Part shown: piece by piece, positions 44,810-52,812 of the stretch
Position numbering within the stretch: the first letter of the stretch is position 1
How the letters are laid out: each line of letters starts with the position of its first letter
DNA from: Promicromonospora panici
Lineage (GTDB): Bacteria; Actinomycetota; Actinomycetes; Actinomycetales; Cellulomonadaceae
Assembly: GCF_900608595.1 (NCBI RefSeq)
Contig: NZ_UWYY01000002.1
Span: 62,001 to 126,000 of the forward strand
DNA length: 64,000 nucleotides
Direction: 5' to 3'
Notes under the pieces: generated by a model
Database searches by the model: none
Seen by the model: only the letters and a program-made list of their open reading frames with translations
What the model was told of the DNA's origin: nothing
Made by a program: the position numbers and the translations under genes

Positions 44810-47392
44810 TCAGCAGGTCCCGGCGCCGGGATCGTCCCCGGGCCCGACGGTCAGCTCGTTGGTCAGGCGCAGGTCCGCGACGGACCTGCCGGTGCGCAGC
44901 CGGTAGGTGCCCGGCGGCGTGGTCCAGCCCCTGGCCTGGGGGTCCCAGACCTGCAGCGCCCGGGCCGGGACGGCTACGCGGACCGTCGCGCTGCCCATCG
45001 CGGGGACGTCCGCGATCGCGAAGCCGCCGAGCCACCGCACAGGGCGGCCCGGGCCGCCGTCGGGCGCCTCGACGTACACCTGCACGACCTCGCGGCCCGC
45101 GCGGCGCCCGGTGTTCCGGACGGTGACGTAGACCGTCAGGGTCGCGGGCGCGTCGTGGGCCTCGCCCCGGGCGAGGACGGCGTCCTCGTACTCCCAGGTC
45201 GTCCAGCCCAGCCCGTGCCCGAAGGGCGCGGCGGGCGCCGGGGCTTCGTCCGACCCCGAGGCGAGCCGGCGCTCCCAGGCCCGGTAGCCGACGTCGGTCC
45301 CCTCGGCGTAGTCGACGACGCCGTCCACCGGCCGCGCGTGCGGCACCGGGACGTCCTCGAAGCGGGCGGGCAGGGTCCACGGCAGGCGGCCCGACGGCTC
45401 GGTCACACCGGTCAGCACGTCCGCGAGCGCCGTGCCCGCCTCCTGGCCCGGCAACCAGCCCCACAGGACGGTGGGGACCTCGTCGAGCCACGGCAGCAGC
45501 ACGGGCGCGCCGGCGTTGACGACGACGACGGTGCGCGGGTTGGCGGCCGCGACGTGGCGCACGAGCTCGTCCTGGTTCCCGGGCAGGTCCAGGTCGGGGC
45601 GGTCGTAGCCCTCGGACTCGACCTCGGCGGTGGTCCCGACCAGCACGATCGCGACGTCCGCGGCCGCGGCCGCCTCGACCGCGCGCGCCAGCTCGTCGGC
45701 GGCCGACGGGCCGGGCAGCCGGTGCACCAGCGCCGCGCGCACGAAGTGCCCGTAGCCCACGGCATGCACCACCTGCAGCGTCGCGTCGACGACGGCGGTG
45801 CCGCGCACCCTGACCAGCTCCGCGATCGGGTGGTTGTGCCCCGAGGAGAGCACGATGTCCTCGTCCACGCGGGTGTGGCCTTCGGTGACTGGGACGTCGT
45901 CGACGCGCACCCGGTGCACTCCGACGGTGCCGACGCCCAGCTCGTGCGCGCCCGGCTCGTCGAGCCGGATCCGCGTGCGCACGCGGACGGCGTCGGCGTC
46001 GGGCCGCACGTCGTGCAACCAGCCGGTCCACTCATGGGCGGTGTACTCCTCGAGCGTGCTGCCGTCCGCGGCGAGCAGCGTCACGTGCAGCCCGGGCTCG
46101 CCGCTGACCGGGTCGGCGCACCGGTCGACGTCGAGCTCCGGCGGGTTGTGCAGGGCGCGCGCACCGGCGAGCAGCGTCACCTCGGACCCCCGCGGCAGCG
46201 CCGCGCGCAGCTCGTCGGCCGGGTAGGTGAGGCGGTCGGGATGCACGAACGACGAGCCGCCGCCCTGGAAGAACGGCTCCACAGCCGCGGGGCCGAGCAG
46301 CGCCACGCGCAGCGGGCGGGTGCGGTCATGCACGAGCGGCACCAGCCCGGCGTCGTCCTTCAGCACGACGACGGACCGGGCGGCGAGCTCCCGCAGAAAC
46401 TCCGCCGAGGTCGTTGTGGGCGCGATCGTTGCTGGTTCCTGCCCCGTTATAGGCGCAATGTTCGCGCCCGCAACGAGGGGGGTGTCGTCCCGGAGGGGGA
46501 GGCGGCCCGTCCGGGTTGCCAGGCGGAGGAGGCGGAGGACCTTGTCGTCCAGGTCCTGCTCGGCGACCTCGCCGGAGCGGACGGCGGCGAGCAGGCCGTC
46601 GCCCCACGCGCCGTCAGGCCCGGGCATCTGCAGATCGAGCCCGCCGCGCACGGCCGGGGCGACGGACTGCGTGGCCACCCAGTCGCTGACGAACAGGCCG
46701 TCGTAGCCCCACTCCTCCTTGAGGAGGTCGACCACGAGCGGCCGGTGCTCCAGGAGCGGGGCTGCGACGCCGCCGGTGTCAGCGCCGTTGTAGGCGCCCA
46801 TGACGGACCACGGGCCGACGTCGCGAACGAGCCGCTCGAAGGGCGCGAGGTAGGCCTCGCGGAGCGTCCGCTCGTCGAGGCGCGCGAGGTAGCGCGTGCG
46901 CTCGGTCTCGGAGTCGTTGGCCACGTAGTGCTTGACGCACATCCCGACGCCGTGGGCCTGCGCGGCACCCACGAGCGCCACGGCGATCTCGGCCGTCAGG
47001 TGCGGGTCCTCGGAGTAGCACTCGAAGTGCCTCCCGCCCACGGGTGTGCGCTGCAGATTCACCTGCGGGGCGAGAACGACGTCGACGCCGTGGCGCCGGG
47101 CCTCGGCCGCGAACAGCGCGCCCGACCGCGCCGCCAGGACCAGGTCCCACGTGGCGGCCAGGGCGGACGGCGCGGGGAACATCGCCGACGTCCCGCCGTC
47201 CGGGCCGCGCACGCCGACCGGGCCGTCGGACATCACCACCGGCTCCAGGCCGAGGCGGGGCACCGCCGTGGTCGCCCACATGGAGGCGCCCACGACGAGC
47301 GACACCTTCTCCTCGGCGGACAGTTCGTCGAGGAGGCGGAGCAGCTCGGGCTCCGGGGCGATGGCCTGCGTGGTAATTGCCTGCGATGACAA
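44810..47392 (-). CDS. GH3 beta-glycosidase with PA14-like insert and in-frame palindromic repeat
   Basis: 860-aa retaining glycoside hydrolase family 3 enzyme, probably a beta-glucosidase. The N-terminal barrel contains NLQRTPVGGRHFECYSEDPHLTA, KHYVANDSETERTRY and the nucleophile Asp237 in FVSDW. The alpha/beta sandwich domain starts near LAARSVVVLKDD, interrupted by a PA14-like insert (about 420-540), and a fibronectin-III-like domain ends the protein. No signal peptide, so it acts in the cytoplasm on the oligosaccharide imported by the operon behind it. The start is TTG 47392 with GGAG 6 nt upstream. Residues about 306-327 (VAGANIAPITGQEPATIAPT) are encoded by a palindromic repeat also found between genes. 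Confidence 0.95.
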   Translation of the reverse strand: MSSQAITTQAIAPEPELLRLLDELSAEEKVSLVVGASMWATTAVPRLGLEPVVMSDGPVGVRGPDGGTSAMFPAPSALAATWDLVLAARSGALFAAEARRHGVDVVLAPQVNLQRTPVGGRHFECYSEDPHLTAEIAVALVGAAQAHGVGMCVKHYVANDSETERTRYLARLDERTLREAYLAPFERLVRDVGPWSVMGAYNGADTGGVAAPLLEHRPLVVDLLKEEWGYDGLFVSDWVATQSVAPAVRGGLDLQMPGPDGAWGDGLLAAVRSGEVAEQDLDDKVLRLLRLATRTGRLPLRDDTPLVAGANIAPITGQEPATIAPTTTSAEFLRELAARSVVVLKDDAGLVPLVHDRTRPLRVALLGPAAVEPFFQGGGSSFVHPDRLTYPADELRAALPRGSEVTLLAGARALHNPPELDVDRCADPVSGEPGLHVTLLAADGSTLEEYTAHEWTGWLHDVRPDADAVRVRTRIRLDEPGAHELGVGTVGVHRVRVDDVPVTEGHTRVDEDIVLSSGHNHPIAELVRVRGTAVVDATLQVVHAVGYGHFVRAALVHRLPGPSAADELARAVEAAAAADVAIVLVGTTAEVESEGYDRPDLDLPGNQDELVRHVAAANPRTVVVVNAGAPVLLPWLDEVPTVLWGWLPGQEAGTALADVLTGVTEPSGRLPWTLPARFEDVPVPHARPVDGVVDYAEGTDVGYRAWERRLASGSDEAPAPAAPFGHGLGWTTWEYEDAVLARGEAHDAPATLTVYVTVRNTGRRAGREVVQVYVEAPDGGPGRPVRWLGGFAIADVPAMGSATVRVAVPARALQVWDPQARGWTTPPGTYRLRTGRSVADLRLTNELTVGPGDDPGAGTC
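46411..46476. repeat. palindromic repeat, copy C, inside the GH3 coding sequence
   Basis: The left arm CGTTGTGGGCGCGATCGTTG (46412-46431) pairs with a right arm at 46453-46475 (core GGCGCAATGTTCGCGCCCGC). It shares arms and parts of the loop (CCCC..TTA-TAGGCGCAA) with the copies at 8485 and 10169. It is in frame with the GH3 gene and adds about 22 residues between the two catalytic domains. Confidence 0.85.
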
Positions 47393-47440
47393 GTGTTTCT
47401 CCGTTCAACGCCGGACGGCTGCCCGCATTCAACCACACTT

Positions 47441-47458
47441 ACTTACTGGTTAGTAAGT
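47441..47458. promoter_or_regulatory. TetR operator, perfect palindrome
   Basis: ACTTACTGGTTAGTAAGT: 7-bp perfect arms around GGTT, midway between the divergent GH3 and tetR starts. It covers the -35 region expected for tetR (its -10 is at 47471). Binding would repress both genes. Confidence 0.75.
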
Positions 47459-47470
47459 CCCATCACCGCG

Positions 47471-47476
47471 TATCGT
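47471..47476 (+). promoter_or_regulatory. -10 box TATCGT of the tetR gene
   Basis: TATCGT ends 6 nt before ATG 47483; leaderless arrangement, with the operator just upstream. Confidence 0.55.
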
Positions 47477-47482
47477 TGGGGC

Positions 47483-48130
47483 ATGTCCGAAGCGACCGAG
47501 CAGGCTGCCCCCAAGGCCAAACGACCCACCCGCGCCCACCGCCGGGAGGAGATCCTGGCCGCGGCCACCCGGGTGTTCGGCTCGAAGGGCTACCACCAGG
47601 GCTCGCTGGTCGACGTCGCCGCCCAGGTCGGGATCACCCACGCCGGGGTGCTGCACCACTTCGGCAGCAAGGACAAGCTGCTGTGGGAGGTGCTCGAGTA
47701 CCGCGACCGGGTGGACGTGCAGCACCTGGAGGGCAAGCACATCCCCGGCGGCATGGACCTGTTCCGGCACCTGGTCACCACGGCGCAGCTGAACGCCGAC
47801 CGGCGCGGCATCGTCCAGGCCTACGCAGTGCTCACCGGAGAGTCCGTGACGGACGGCCACCCGGCGTCGAGCTGGGTCGGGCACCGGTTCTCCGTGCTGC
47901 GCGGCGAGATCGCGGAGGCGGTGCGTGAGGTGGCGCGGGAGCGCGACGTCACCCTGCCCGACGGCGAGGCGGAGCGCGCCGCCAACGCCGTCATCGCCGT
48001 CATGGACGGCCTTCAGCTGCAGTGGCTGCTCGACCCGGAGGCCGTCGACCTCGCCGAAGCCACCCGGTTCGCTATCGAGTCCATCCTGACGGCGACGCTG
48101 GGCAGCACCGTGCGGATCGCGAGCACCTGA
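47483..48130 (+). CDS. TetR-family regulator of the glycosidase/importer block
   Basis: 215-aa repressor. HTH: RREEILAAATRVFGSKGYHQGSLVDVAAQVGITHAGVLHHFGSKDKLLWEVLEYRD (about residues 17-72), then a C-terminal ligand domain (TetR_C_6-like). ATG 47483 was chosen because TATCGT lies 6 nt upstream; the upstream extension crosses the operator and has no similarity. Divergent from the GH3 gene with a perfect palindrome between, so it probably represses itself and GH3-importer until a sugar-derived signal binds. Most actinobacterial sugar operons use LacI or GntR repressors; TetR here is less common. Confidence 0.92.
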   Translation: MSEATEQAAPKAKRPTRAHRREEILAAATRVFGSKGYHQGSLVDVAAQVGITHAGVLHHFGSKDKLLWEVLEYRDRVDVQHLEGKHIPGGMDLFRHLVTTAQLNADRRGIVQAYAVLTGESVTDGHPASSWVGHRFSVLRGEIAEAVREVARERDVTLPDGEAERAANAVIAVMDGLQLQWLLDPEAVDLAEATRFAIESILTATLGSTVRIAST

Positions 48131-48133
48131 CCC

Positions 48134-48167
48134 GCGCGGGGGCCGGCGCTCGGCCGGCCGGCCGCGC
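48134..48167. terminator. GC-rich hairpin between tetR and ftsI
   Basis: GCGCGG and inner GGCCGGC pair with GCCGGCC and CCGCGC. The hairpin fills the 36-bp gap between the convergent tetR and ftsI stops. Confidence 0.5.
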
Positions 48168-50272
48168 TACCACTCGGTCTTGAGCCGCCGGTGCTCCTTC
48201 GTGCTCGGCGGCACGTCCATCTTCTGCAGCGTGAACCCCATGATGTCGCTGAACACCGGCGCCGCGACGTCACCACCGAAGATCGAGCTGCTCGGGCTCT
48301 TGAGGAAGACGCCGACGGTGTAGCGGGGGTCGTCGGCCGGGGCGACGCCGATGAACGACGCCATGAACGTCCAGCCGTTCCCGGCGGGCATCTGCGCGGT
48401 ACCGGTCTTGCCCGCCACCCGGTAGCCCGGCACTGCGGCGTTGGTGCCCGTACCGCCGTCCTCGGTCACCGCCTCCATCATCTCCAGGAGCGTGTCGGCG
48501 GTCTCCTCCGAGATCACCCGCTCCCCCGGCTCGCGCGGCGCCGGCGTCGTCTCGCCGTCCGGGCTCGTCGAGCCCTCGAAGAGCGTGGGCGTCATCCGCA
48601 CGCCGCCGTTCGCCACGGTCGAGAACACGCTGGTGGCCTGCATGGCGTTGACCGACAGGCCCTGCCCGAACAGCACCGTGTACTGCGTGCGGCCGTCCCA
48701 GTCCGCGACGTCGGCGGGCGGCATCAGGCCCACGGACTCGCCCGGCAGGCCCAGGCCGGTCGGCTGCCCGAAACCGAACTTCTCCAGGTACTCCTGCCGC
48801 TCCTCGAGCGGGATCTTCTCGCCGACCTGCACGGTGCCCGTGTTCGACGACTGGGCCAGCACCCCGGTCAGGGTGAGCCGCTGCACCGGGTGCTGGTGCG
48901 AGTCGTGGAACGTCTGGCCGTTCGGCGTGGTGTAGCTGTAGGGCACCGTGAACCGGCTGTTCGGGTTCCAGTGCCCGCCCTCCAGGGCCGCGGCCATCGT
49001 GATCACCTTGCCGGTCGATCCGGGGTCGAAGACGTCCTTCACGGCACGCGAGCCGCCCGCGACGGCCGATGTCGACCGGTCGTTCGGGTTGACCGCGCCC
49101 GAGTCGGCGAGCGCGACGATCTCGCCCGTCTTCAGGTCCTGCACGATCGCCATGCCGTACTCCGCGCCGGTGCTCCGCTGGGCCTCGTCGACGGCGTCCT
49201 GCGCCTTCCACTGGACGTCGTGCACGAGCGAGAGCTGGACGTCGTCGCCCGGCACCGCCGGGACGGACTCCTGCCCGGCCGCCGGGATGCGCAGGCCGTC
49301 GAGGCTGCGCTCGTACGTGTCCGAGCCGGCGGTACCCGACAGCAGGTCGTCGTACGCCGCCTCGATACCGCCCTGCCCGGTCTGCTCGTCGTCCACGAAG
49401 CCGACCAGCGAGCCCGCGACCGTGCCCGACGGGTAGGTGCGCCGTGAGGTGAGGTCGGTCCGGACGTACGCGCGGATCTCCAGGTCGGCGATGGCGCGCT
49501 GCACCTCGGGCACCACGTTCTTGGCGAGCACCTCGTAGCGGGACTCGCCCACGAGCTGGGCCGCGAGCTCGTTCTTCGGCACGTCGAGGATCGGCGCGAG
49601 CAGCTGGGCGATACCCAGGGCGCCGTCCTCCAGCCCGCGGCTGGTGCCGCGGAAGTCCTTGATCGCCACCGGGTCGCCGATCACCGTGTACCGGTCCACC
49701 GAGGTCGCCAGCACGACGCCGTTGGCGTCCGTGATGTCGCCGCGGTGCGCCGGCGTGACGGCCGTAGCGGTGCGTCGCGCCTCGGCCGTCGCGGCGAGGT
49801 CGGGCCCCTCGATGAGCTGCACGTGCACGAGCCGCACCAGGAAGACCAGCACCACCACCGCGGCGATCCCGACGAGCCAGCGCTGGCGGACCTCCGGGCG
49901 TCCCGGCCGGGGCGGCAGCGGCCGCGCCACCCGGGAGCGCGCGGGCCTGGGCTGCGCCTTACCCGGGCGCGGCCCGTCGGGCGCCTGGAAACCCAGCCGC
50001 GTGCTCGACGCACGCGGCTGGGTCTTCTTGGGCTGAGTTTTCCTCGTCCGGGCCTGCTGCGGCTGGGCCTTCTTGGGTTGTGCCCTCGAGGGCTGGGCCG
50101 CCCTGGACTGCGGCTTCCCGGACTGGGACTTCTTGGGTTGGGACTTCTTGGGTTGGGGCTTCTTGGGCTGAGCCGCGCGCGACTGACCCGTGCGCGCCTG
50201 CGCGGAACGGGGTCCGGCAGCGCGCCCCGTCGGGGTGCGCTGCCGGCCCGAACCCGACGTCGGCCGGGTCAC
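48167..50272 (-). CDS. ftsI: class B penicillin-binding protein FtsI / PBP3
   Basis: 701-aa septal transpeptidase that cross-links new peptidoglycan with FtsW. A long cytoplasmic tail (residues 1 to about 130) carries five QPKK-type units; one transmembrane helix follows (WLVGIAAVVVLVFLVRLVHV, about 132-151), then the PBP dimerisation domain (HRGDITDANGVVLATSVDRYTV, about 185) and the transpeptidase domain with the catalytic Ser in FDPGSTGKVI, SSN, and KTGTAQ. The GTG start at 50272 overlaps the ftsL stop (GTGA). It is the last gene of the mraZ unit; murE, its usual follower, is 10 kb away. Confidence 0.96.
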   Translation of the reverse strand: MTRPTSGSGRQRTPTGRAAGPRSAQARTGQSRAAQPKKPQPKKSQPKKSQSGKPQSRAAQPSRAQPKKAQPQQARTRKTQPKKTQPRASSTRLGFQAPDGPRPGKAQPRPARSRVARPLPPRPGRPEVRQRWLVGIAAVVVLVFLVRLVHVQLIEGPDLAATAEARRTATAVTPAHRGDITDANGVVLATSVDRYTVIGDPVAIKDFRGTSRGLEDGALGIAQLLAPILDVPKNELAAQLVGESRYEVLAKNVVPEVQRAIADLEIRAYVRTDLTSRRTYPSGTVAGSLVGFVDDEQTGQGGIEAAYDDLLSGTAGSDTYERSLDGLRIPAAGQESVPAVPGDDVQLSLVHDVQWKAQDAVDEAQRSTGAEYGMAIVQDLKTGEIVALADSGAVNPNDRSTSAVAGGSRAVKDVFDPGSTGKVITMAAALEGGHWNPNSRFTVPYSYTTPNGQTFHDSHQHPVQRLTLTGVLAQSSNTGTVQVGEKIPLEERQEYLEKFGFGQPTGLGLPGESVGLMPPADVADWDGRTQYTVLFGQGLSVNAMQATSVFSTVANGGVRMTPTLFEGSTSPDGETTPAPREPGERVISEETADTLLEMMEAVTEDGGTGTNAAVPGYRVAGKTGTAQMPAGNGWTFMASFIGVAPADDPRYTVGVFLKSPSSSIFGGDVAAPVFSDIMGFTLQKMDVPPSTKEHRRLKTEW
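50020..50170 (-). repeat. degenerate 15-bp tandem repeat inside ftsI
   Basis: Repeats encoding QPKK followed by Pro, Ser, Ala or Thr (residues about 35-84 of FtsI). The plus strand reads GGACTTCTTGGGTTG-like units. It gives a strongly basic cytoplasmic tail. Confidence 0.7.
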
Positions 50273-50694
50273 TGGTCCGTTCCCTTCACCACCTTGCCGG
50301 TGCGGATACTGACCATCGTGGGGTTCTCCGCCGGCACCATGCCGAGGCTGCGGGCCCTCGCCGGCAGGTCCGTCTGGGCCGCGCTCAGGTCCTCCTGGAG
50401 CCCCTGGACGTCCTGAGCGGTCTGCGCGACCTCGCCCTGGAGCTGCGACATCTCGTACGAACCCCGCGCGAGCGTGGTGTTCAGGACCAGCACCGCGACG
50501 AGCGACACGATCATCAGGGTGGCGCACAGCACCAGGAACGGCACCCGACTCTTCGAGTGCAGCGGCGCGCGGACCACGTCCAGGCGGCGGCCGCGCTGGC
50601 CGGCACCCCCCGAGATGGCGGTCAGCGGTGCCCGGCGGGTGCGGGGCAGCTCGGCGGGACGGGCGCGGGCCGTCGCAGCGGTCGTGGCACTCAT
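50269..50694 (-). CDS. ftsL: cell division protein FtsL
   Basis: 141-aa bitopic divisome protein. A basic cytoplasmic tail (about 1-52), one membrane helix ([21 protein letters not shown], about 53-73), then a leucine-zipper-like coiled coil ([29 protein letters not shown]) and the [13 protein letters not shown] end typical of actinobacterial FtsL. ATG 50694 overlaps the rsmH stop (ATGA). It pairs with FtsQ and FtsB-type proteins to activate FtsWI. Confidence 0.92.
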   Translation of the reverse strand: MSATTAATARARPAELPRTRRAPLTAISGGAGQRGRRLDVVRAPLHSKSRVPFLVLCATLMIVSLVAVLVLNTTLARGSYEMSQLQGEVAQTAQDVQGLQEDLSAAQTDLPARARSLGMVPAENPTMVSIRTGKVVKGTDQ

Positions 50695-51734
50695 CGGCGG
50701 TCCTCCTTCGCGGTGTGGTGCGTGGTGGTGCGGTTCAGCAGGTGCTCGGGTGTGGGGCGCAGACGCCGCGCGGCGCGCAGCCGGACCGACGCGGAGCGCG
50801 GGTTGCGCTCCAGCTCCTCGGCGTCGGCCTCCTCCGCGCCCCGGGTGAGCGCCTCGAGATAGGGCCTGTGCGTCTCCGGCTCGACGGGCAGCCCGGACGG
50901 TGCGGACGACGTGGTGCCCCGCGCGATGGCGCGCTTGACGATCCGGTCCTCCAGCGACTGGTACGACTCCACGACGATCCGGCCGTCGACCGCGAGCGCC
51001 TCGATCGCGGCGGGCACGGCACGCTCGAGGACCTCGAGCTCGCCGTTCACCTCGATCCGCAGCGCCTGGAACGTGCGCTTGGCCGGATGACCGCCCGTCT
51101 TGCGCGTGGCCGCGGGAATGCTGGCCCGCAGCAGGTCGACGAGCTCGCCGCTGCGGTCCCACTCCCGTTCCGCCCGACGGCGGACGATGGCCCGCGCGAT
51201 CCTGCTCGCGAACCGTTCCTCGCCGTACTCCCGCAGGATCCGCGCGAGGTCGCGCTCGTCGTACGTGTTGAGCACGTCGGCCGCCGTCAGCTCCTGGGTG
51301 GAGTCCATACGCATGTCGAGCGGAGCGTCCTGGGCGTACGCGAAGCCCCGCTCGGCCTCGTCGAGCTGCAGCGAGGACACGCCGAGGTCCATGAGCACGC
51401 CCTGCACGGAGCCGCCGGCGTGCTCGTCGACGACGGAGCCGATCTCGTCGTACACCGCGTGGACGGGCGTGAACCGGTCACCGAACCGGGCCAGCCGGGC
51501 GCCCGCCAGGGCGAGCGCCTGCGGGTCCCGGTCGATGCCGATGACGCGGGCTGTCGGGATCTGTTCCAGGACGGCCTCCGTGTGGCCGCCCATCCCGAGC
51601 GTGCAGTCCACGAGGACCGAGCCGGGCTCGGCGAGCGCGGGCGCGAGCAGGTCGACGCACCGCTGGAGCAGCACCGGAAGGTGGCGGTCGGCGGCGTCGC
51701 TGCTGGTGCCCGGACGGTTGTCGGTCGCGTTCAT
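50691..51734 (-). CDS. rsmH: 16S rRNA (cytosine1402-N4)-methyltransferase RsmH
   Basis: 347-aa SAM-dependent rRNA methyltransferase (MraW). [15 protein letters not shown] at the N-terminus, SAM motif [49 protein letters not shown] and [19 protein letters not shown] are all diagnostic. AGGAGAGGAG lies upstream of the ATG. Between it and mraZ 208 bp contain no gene. Confidence 0.98.
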   Translation of the reverse strand: MNATDNRPGTSSDAADRHLPVLLQRCVDLLAPALAEPGSVLVDCTLGMGGHTEAVLEQIPTARVIGIDRDPQALALAGARLARFGDRFTPVHAVYDEIGSVVDEHAGGSVQGVLMDLGVSSLQLDEAERGFAYAQDAPLDMRMDSTQELTAADVLNTYDERDLARILREYGEERFASRIARAIVRRRAEREWDRSGELVDLLRASIPAATRKTGGHPAKRTFQALRIEVNGELEVLERAVPAAIEALAVDGRIVVESYQSLEDRIVKRAIARGTTSSAPSGLPVEPETHRPYLEALTRGAEEADAEELERNPRSASVRLRAARRLRPTPEHLLNRTTTHHTAKEDRR

Positions 51735-51942
51735 CGGTGTCTCCTCTCCTGCGTCGTGCCCTGCGGTCCTGCTGGTGTTCTGCTGCTGTCCTGCTGAAGA
51801 GGCCGGTGTCGGCTTGCCCTGCGGGGCCGGCCGTCCGGTCAGGTCTCCCTCCGCATGGTTCCGGCGGCGGGGAAGTGCGCCGGATCCTGCGGGAGGAGGC
51901 CTGGCCGTACGGCCGCCTGCCTCGCCTGCCCTGGAAGCCTGC

Positions 51943-52413
51943 CTAGAAGCTCAGCCCAGGGAAGATCTCCTCGGCCTGATCGATGTAGTCGGGTTCGGTC
52001 TGCTCCTGATATGTGGCCCAGGCCTGTGCGTCCCACACCTCCACGCGGGTACCGACCCCGATCACGACCACTTCGCGGTCCAGACCGGCGTACTCGCGCA
52101 GGTGTGTCGGGATGGAGACCCGGCCCTGCTTGTCCGGAACTTCGTCGCTCGCTCCCGCCAGGAAGTTTCGCGTGTAGTCCCGTGCCGCCTTGCTCGTCAC
52201 CGGCGCCTGCCGGATCTGCGTATAGATCTGCTGGAACTCGTCCATCGGGAGAAGAAAGAGGCACCGCTCCTGCCCTTTGGTCATGACCAGACCACTGGAC
52301 AGACGCCCCCGGAACTTGGCGGGAAGGATCAGGCGTCCCTTCTCGTCGAGCTTCGGGGTGTACGTGCCGAGGAGCAGACCCAGACCCGCGAAATCTTCTG
52401 CCATCGCAGTCAT
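51943..52413 (-). CDS. mraZ: transcriptional regulator / division protein MraZ
   Basis: 156-aa AbrB-fold protein with two SpoVT/MraZ domains ([26 protein letters not shown] and [39 protein letters not shown]). It binds repeats upstream of its own gene and represses the dcw operon (family knowledge). The ATG at 52413 has AGGAGG 9 nt upstream; an in-frame ATG at 52404 is an alternative. It is the first gene of mraZ-rsmH-ftsL-ftsI. Confidence 0.97.
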   Translation of the reverse strand: MTAMAEDFAGLGLLLGTYTPKLDEKGRLILPAKFRGRLSSGLVMTKGQERCLFLLPMDEFQQIYTQIRQAPVTSKAARDYTRNFLAGASDEVPDKQGRVSIPTHLREYAGLDREVVVIGVGTRVEVWDAQAWATYQEQTEPDYIDQAEEIFPGLSF

Positions 52414-52812
52414 GGGCCGACACCTCCTCTCGCTCCCGCATCCTCCACGCTACTCCACTTTCCACCACCACACTCGGAAAAACCATGGGGAGAACTACCC
52501 ACCGACCCTCAATGCGCAGGTCAAAGAGGTAAAGAGTGGGTGGAGGGAATTCATGTCCGGCGTGCCGCGGAATGTCGGAGTGCCGACCCGCCAGCCGCAC
52601 GCCCCCAACGGTCCTGGGCCCTGGTCGGGGACCGATCCGGCGGGCAATTCACCTTCTCGGACCTGTGAAGACCACGTGATGTGCACAACAGAGTGCTTTA
52701 CATCTCTACTACGCTGGACCAGCCGGGCGAGCTCCAGCCGCCCGGCTTCCGCCCGGCGCGTCCTCGCGCCAGATACCGGCCTGTTCACCCGGCCTGATGG
52801 AGGTCTCCCCCT
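52414..52812. other. 399-bp divergent regulatory region mraZ / moxR
   Basis: No gene fits here. The mraZ side holds the GTGG array. The middle (52495-52560) is AT-richer and carries AAAGAGTGGGTGGAGGGAAT on the plus strand, which may be another MraZ-type site. The moxR side has TTTACATCTCTACTACGCT (52698-52716), a weak promoter candidate. Long in-frame openings crossing this region are antisense artefacts. Confidence 0.6.
52439..52468 (-). promoter_or_regulatory. MraZ-binding box: three GTGG repeats at 10-bp spacing
   Basis: The minus strand reads GTGGTGGAAA, GTGGAGTAGC, GTGGAGGATG in succession, three GTGG at exact 10-bp period, 26 bp upstream of the mraZ start. This is the classical MraZ operator array, so the cluster is self-regulated. 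Confidence 0.8.

Noticed and set aside
43073..47389. A 1438-codon open frame on the plus strand, antisense to the solute-binding lipoprotein and GH3 genes
   Set aside because: It is a by-product of very high GC; its translation is Arg/Gly/His/Val-rich without any domain, while the minus strand encodes two clear families with Shine-Dalgarno sequences.
37945..48166. Prophage, integrative element or transposon carrying the accessory block
   Set aside because: No integrase, transposase, tRNA or terminal repeats were seen at either edge.
51735..51942. Small gene between rsmH and mraZ
   Set aside because: Openings exist in several frames, but none has a ribosome binding site or plausible composition; it looks like an untranslated spacer.
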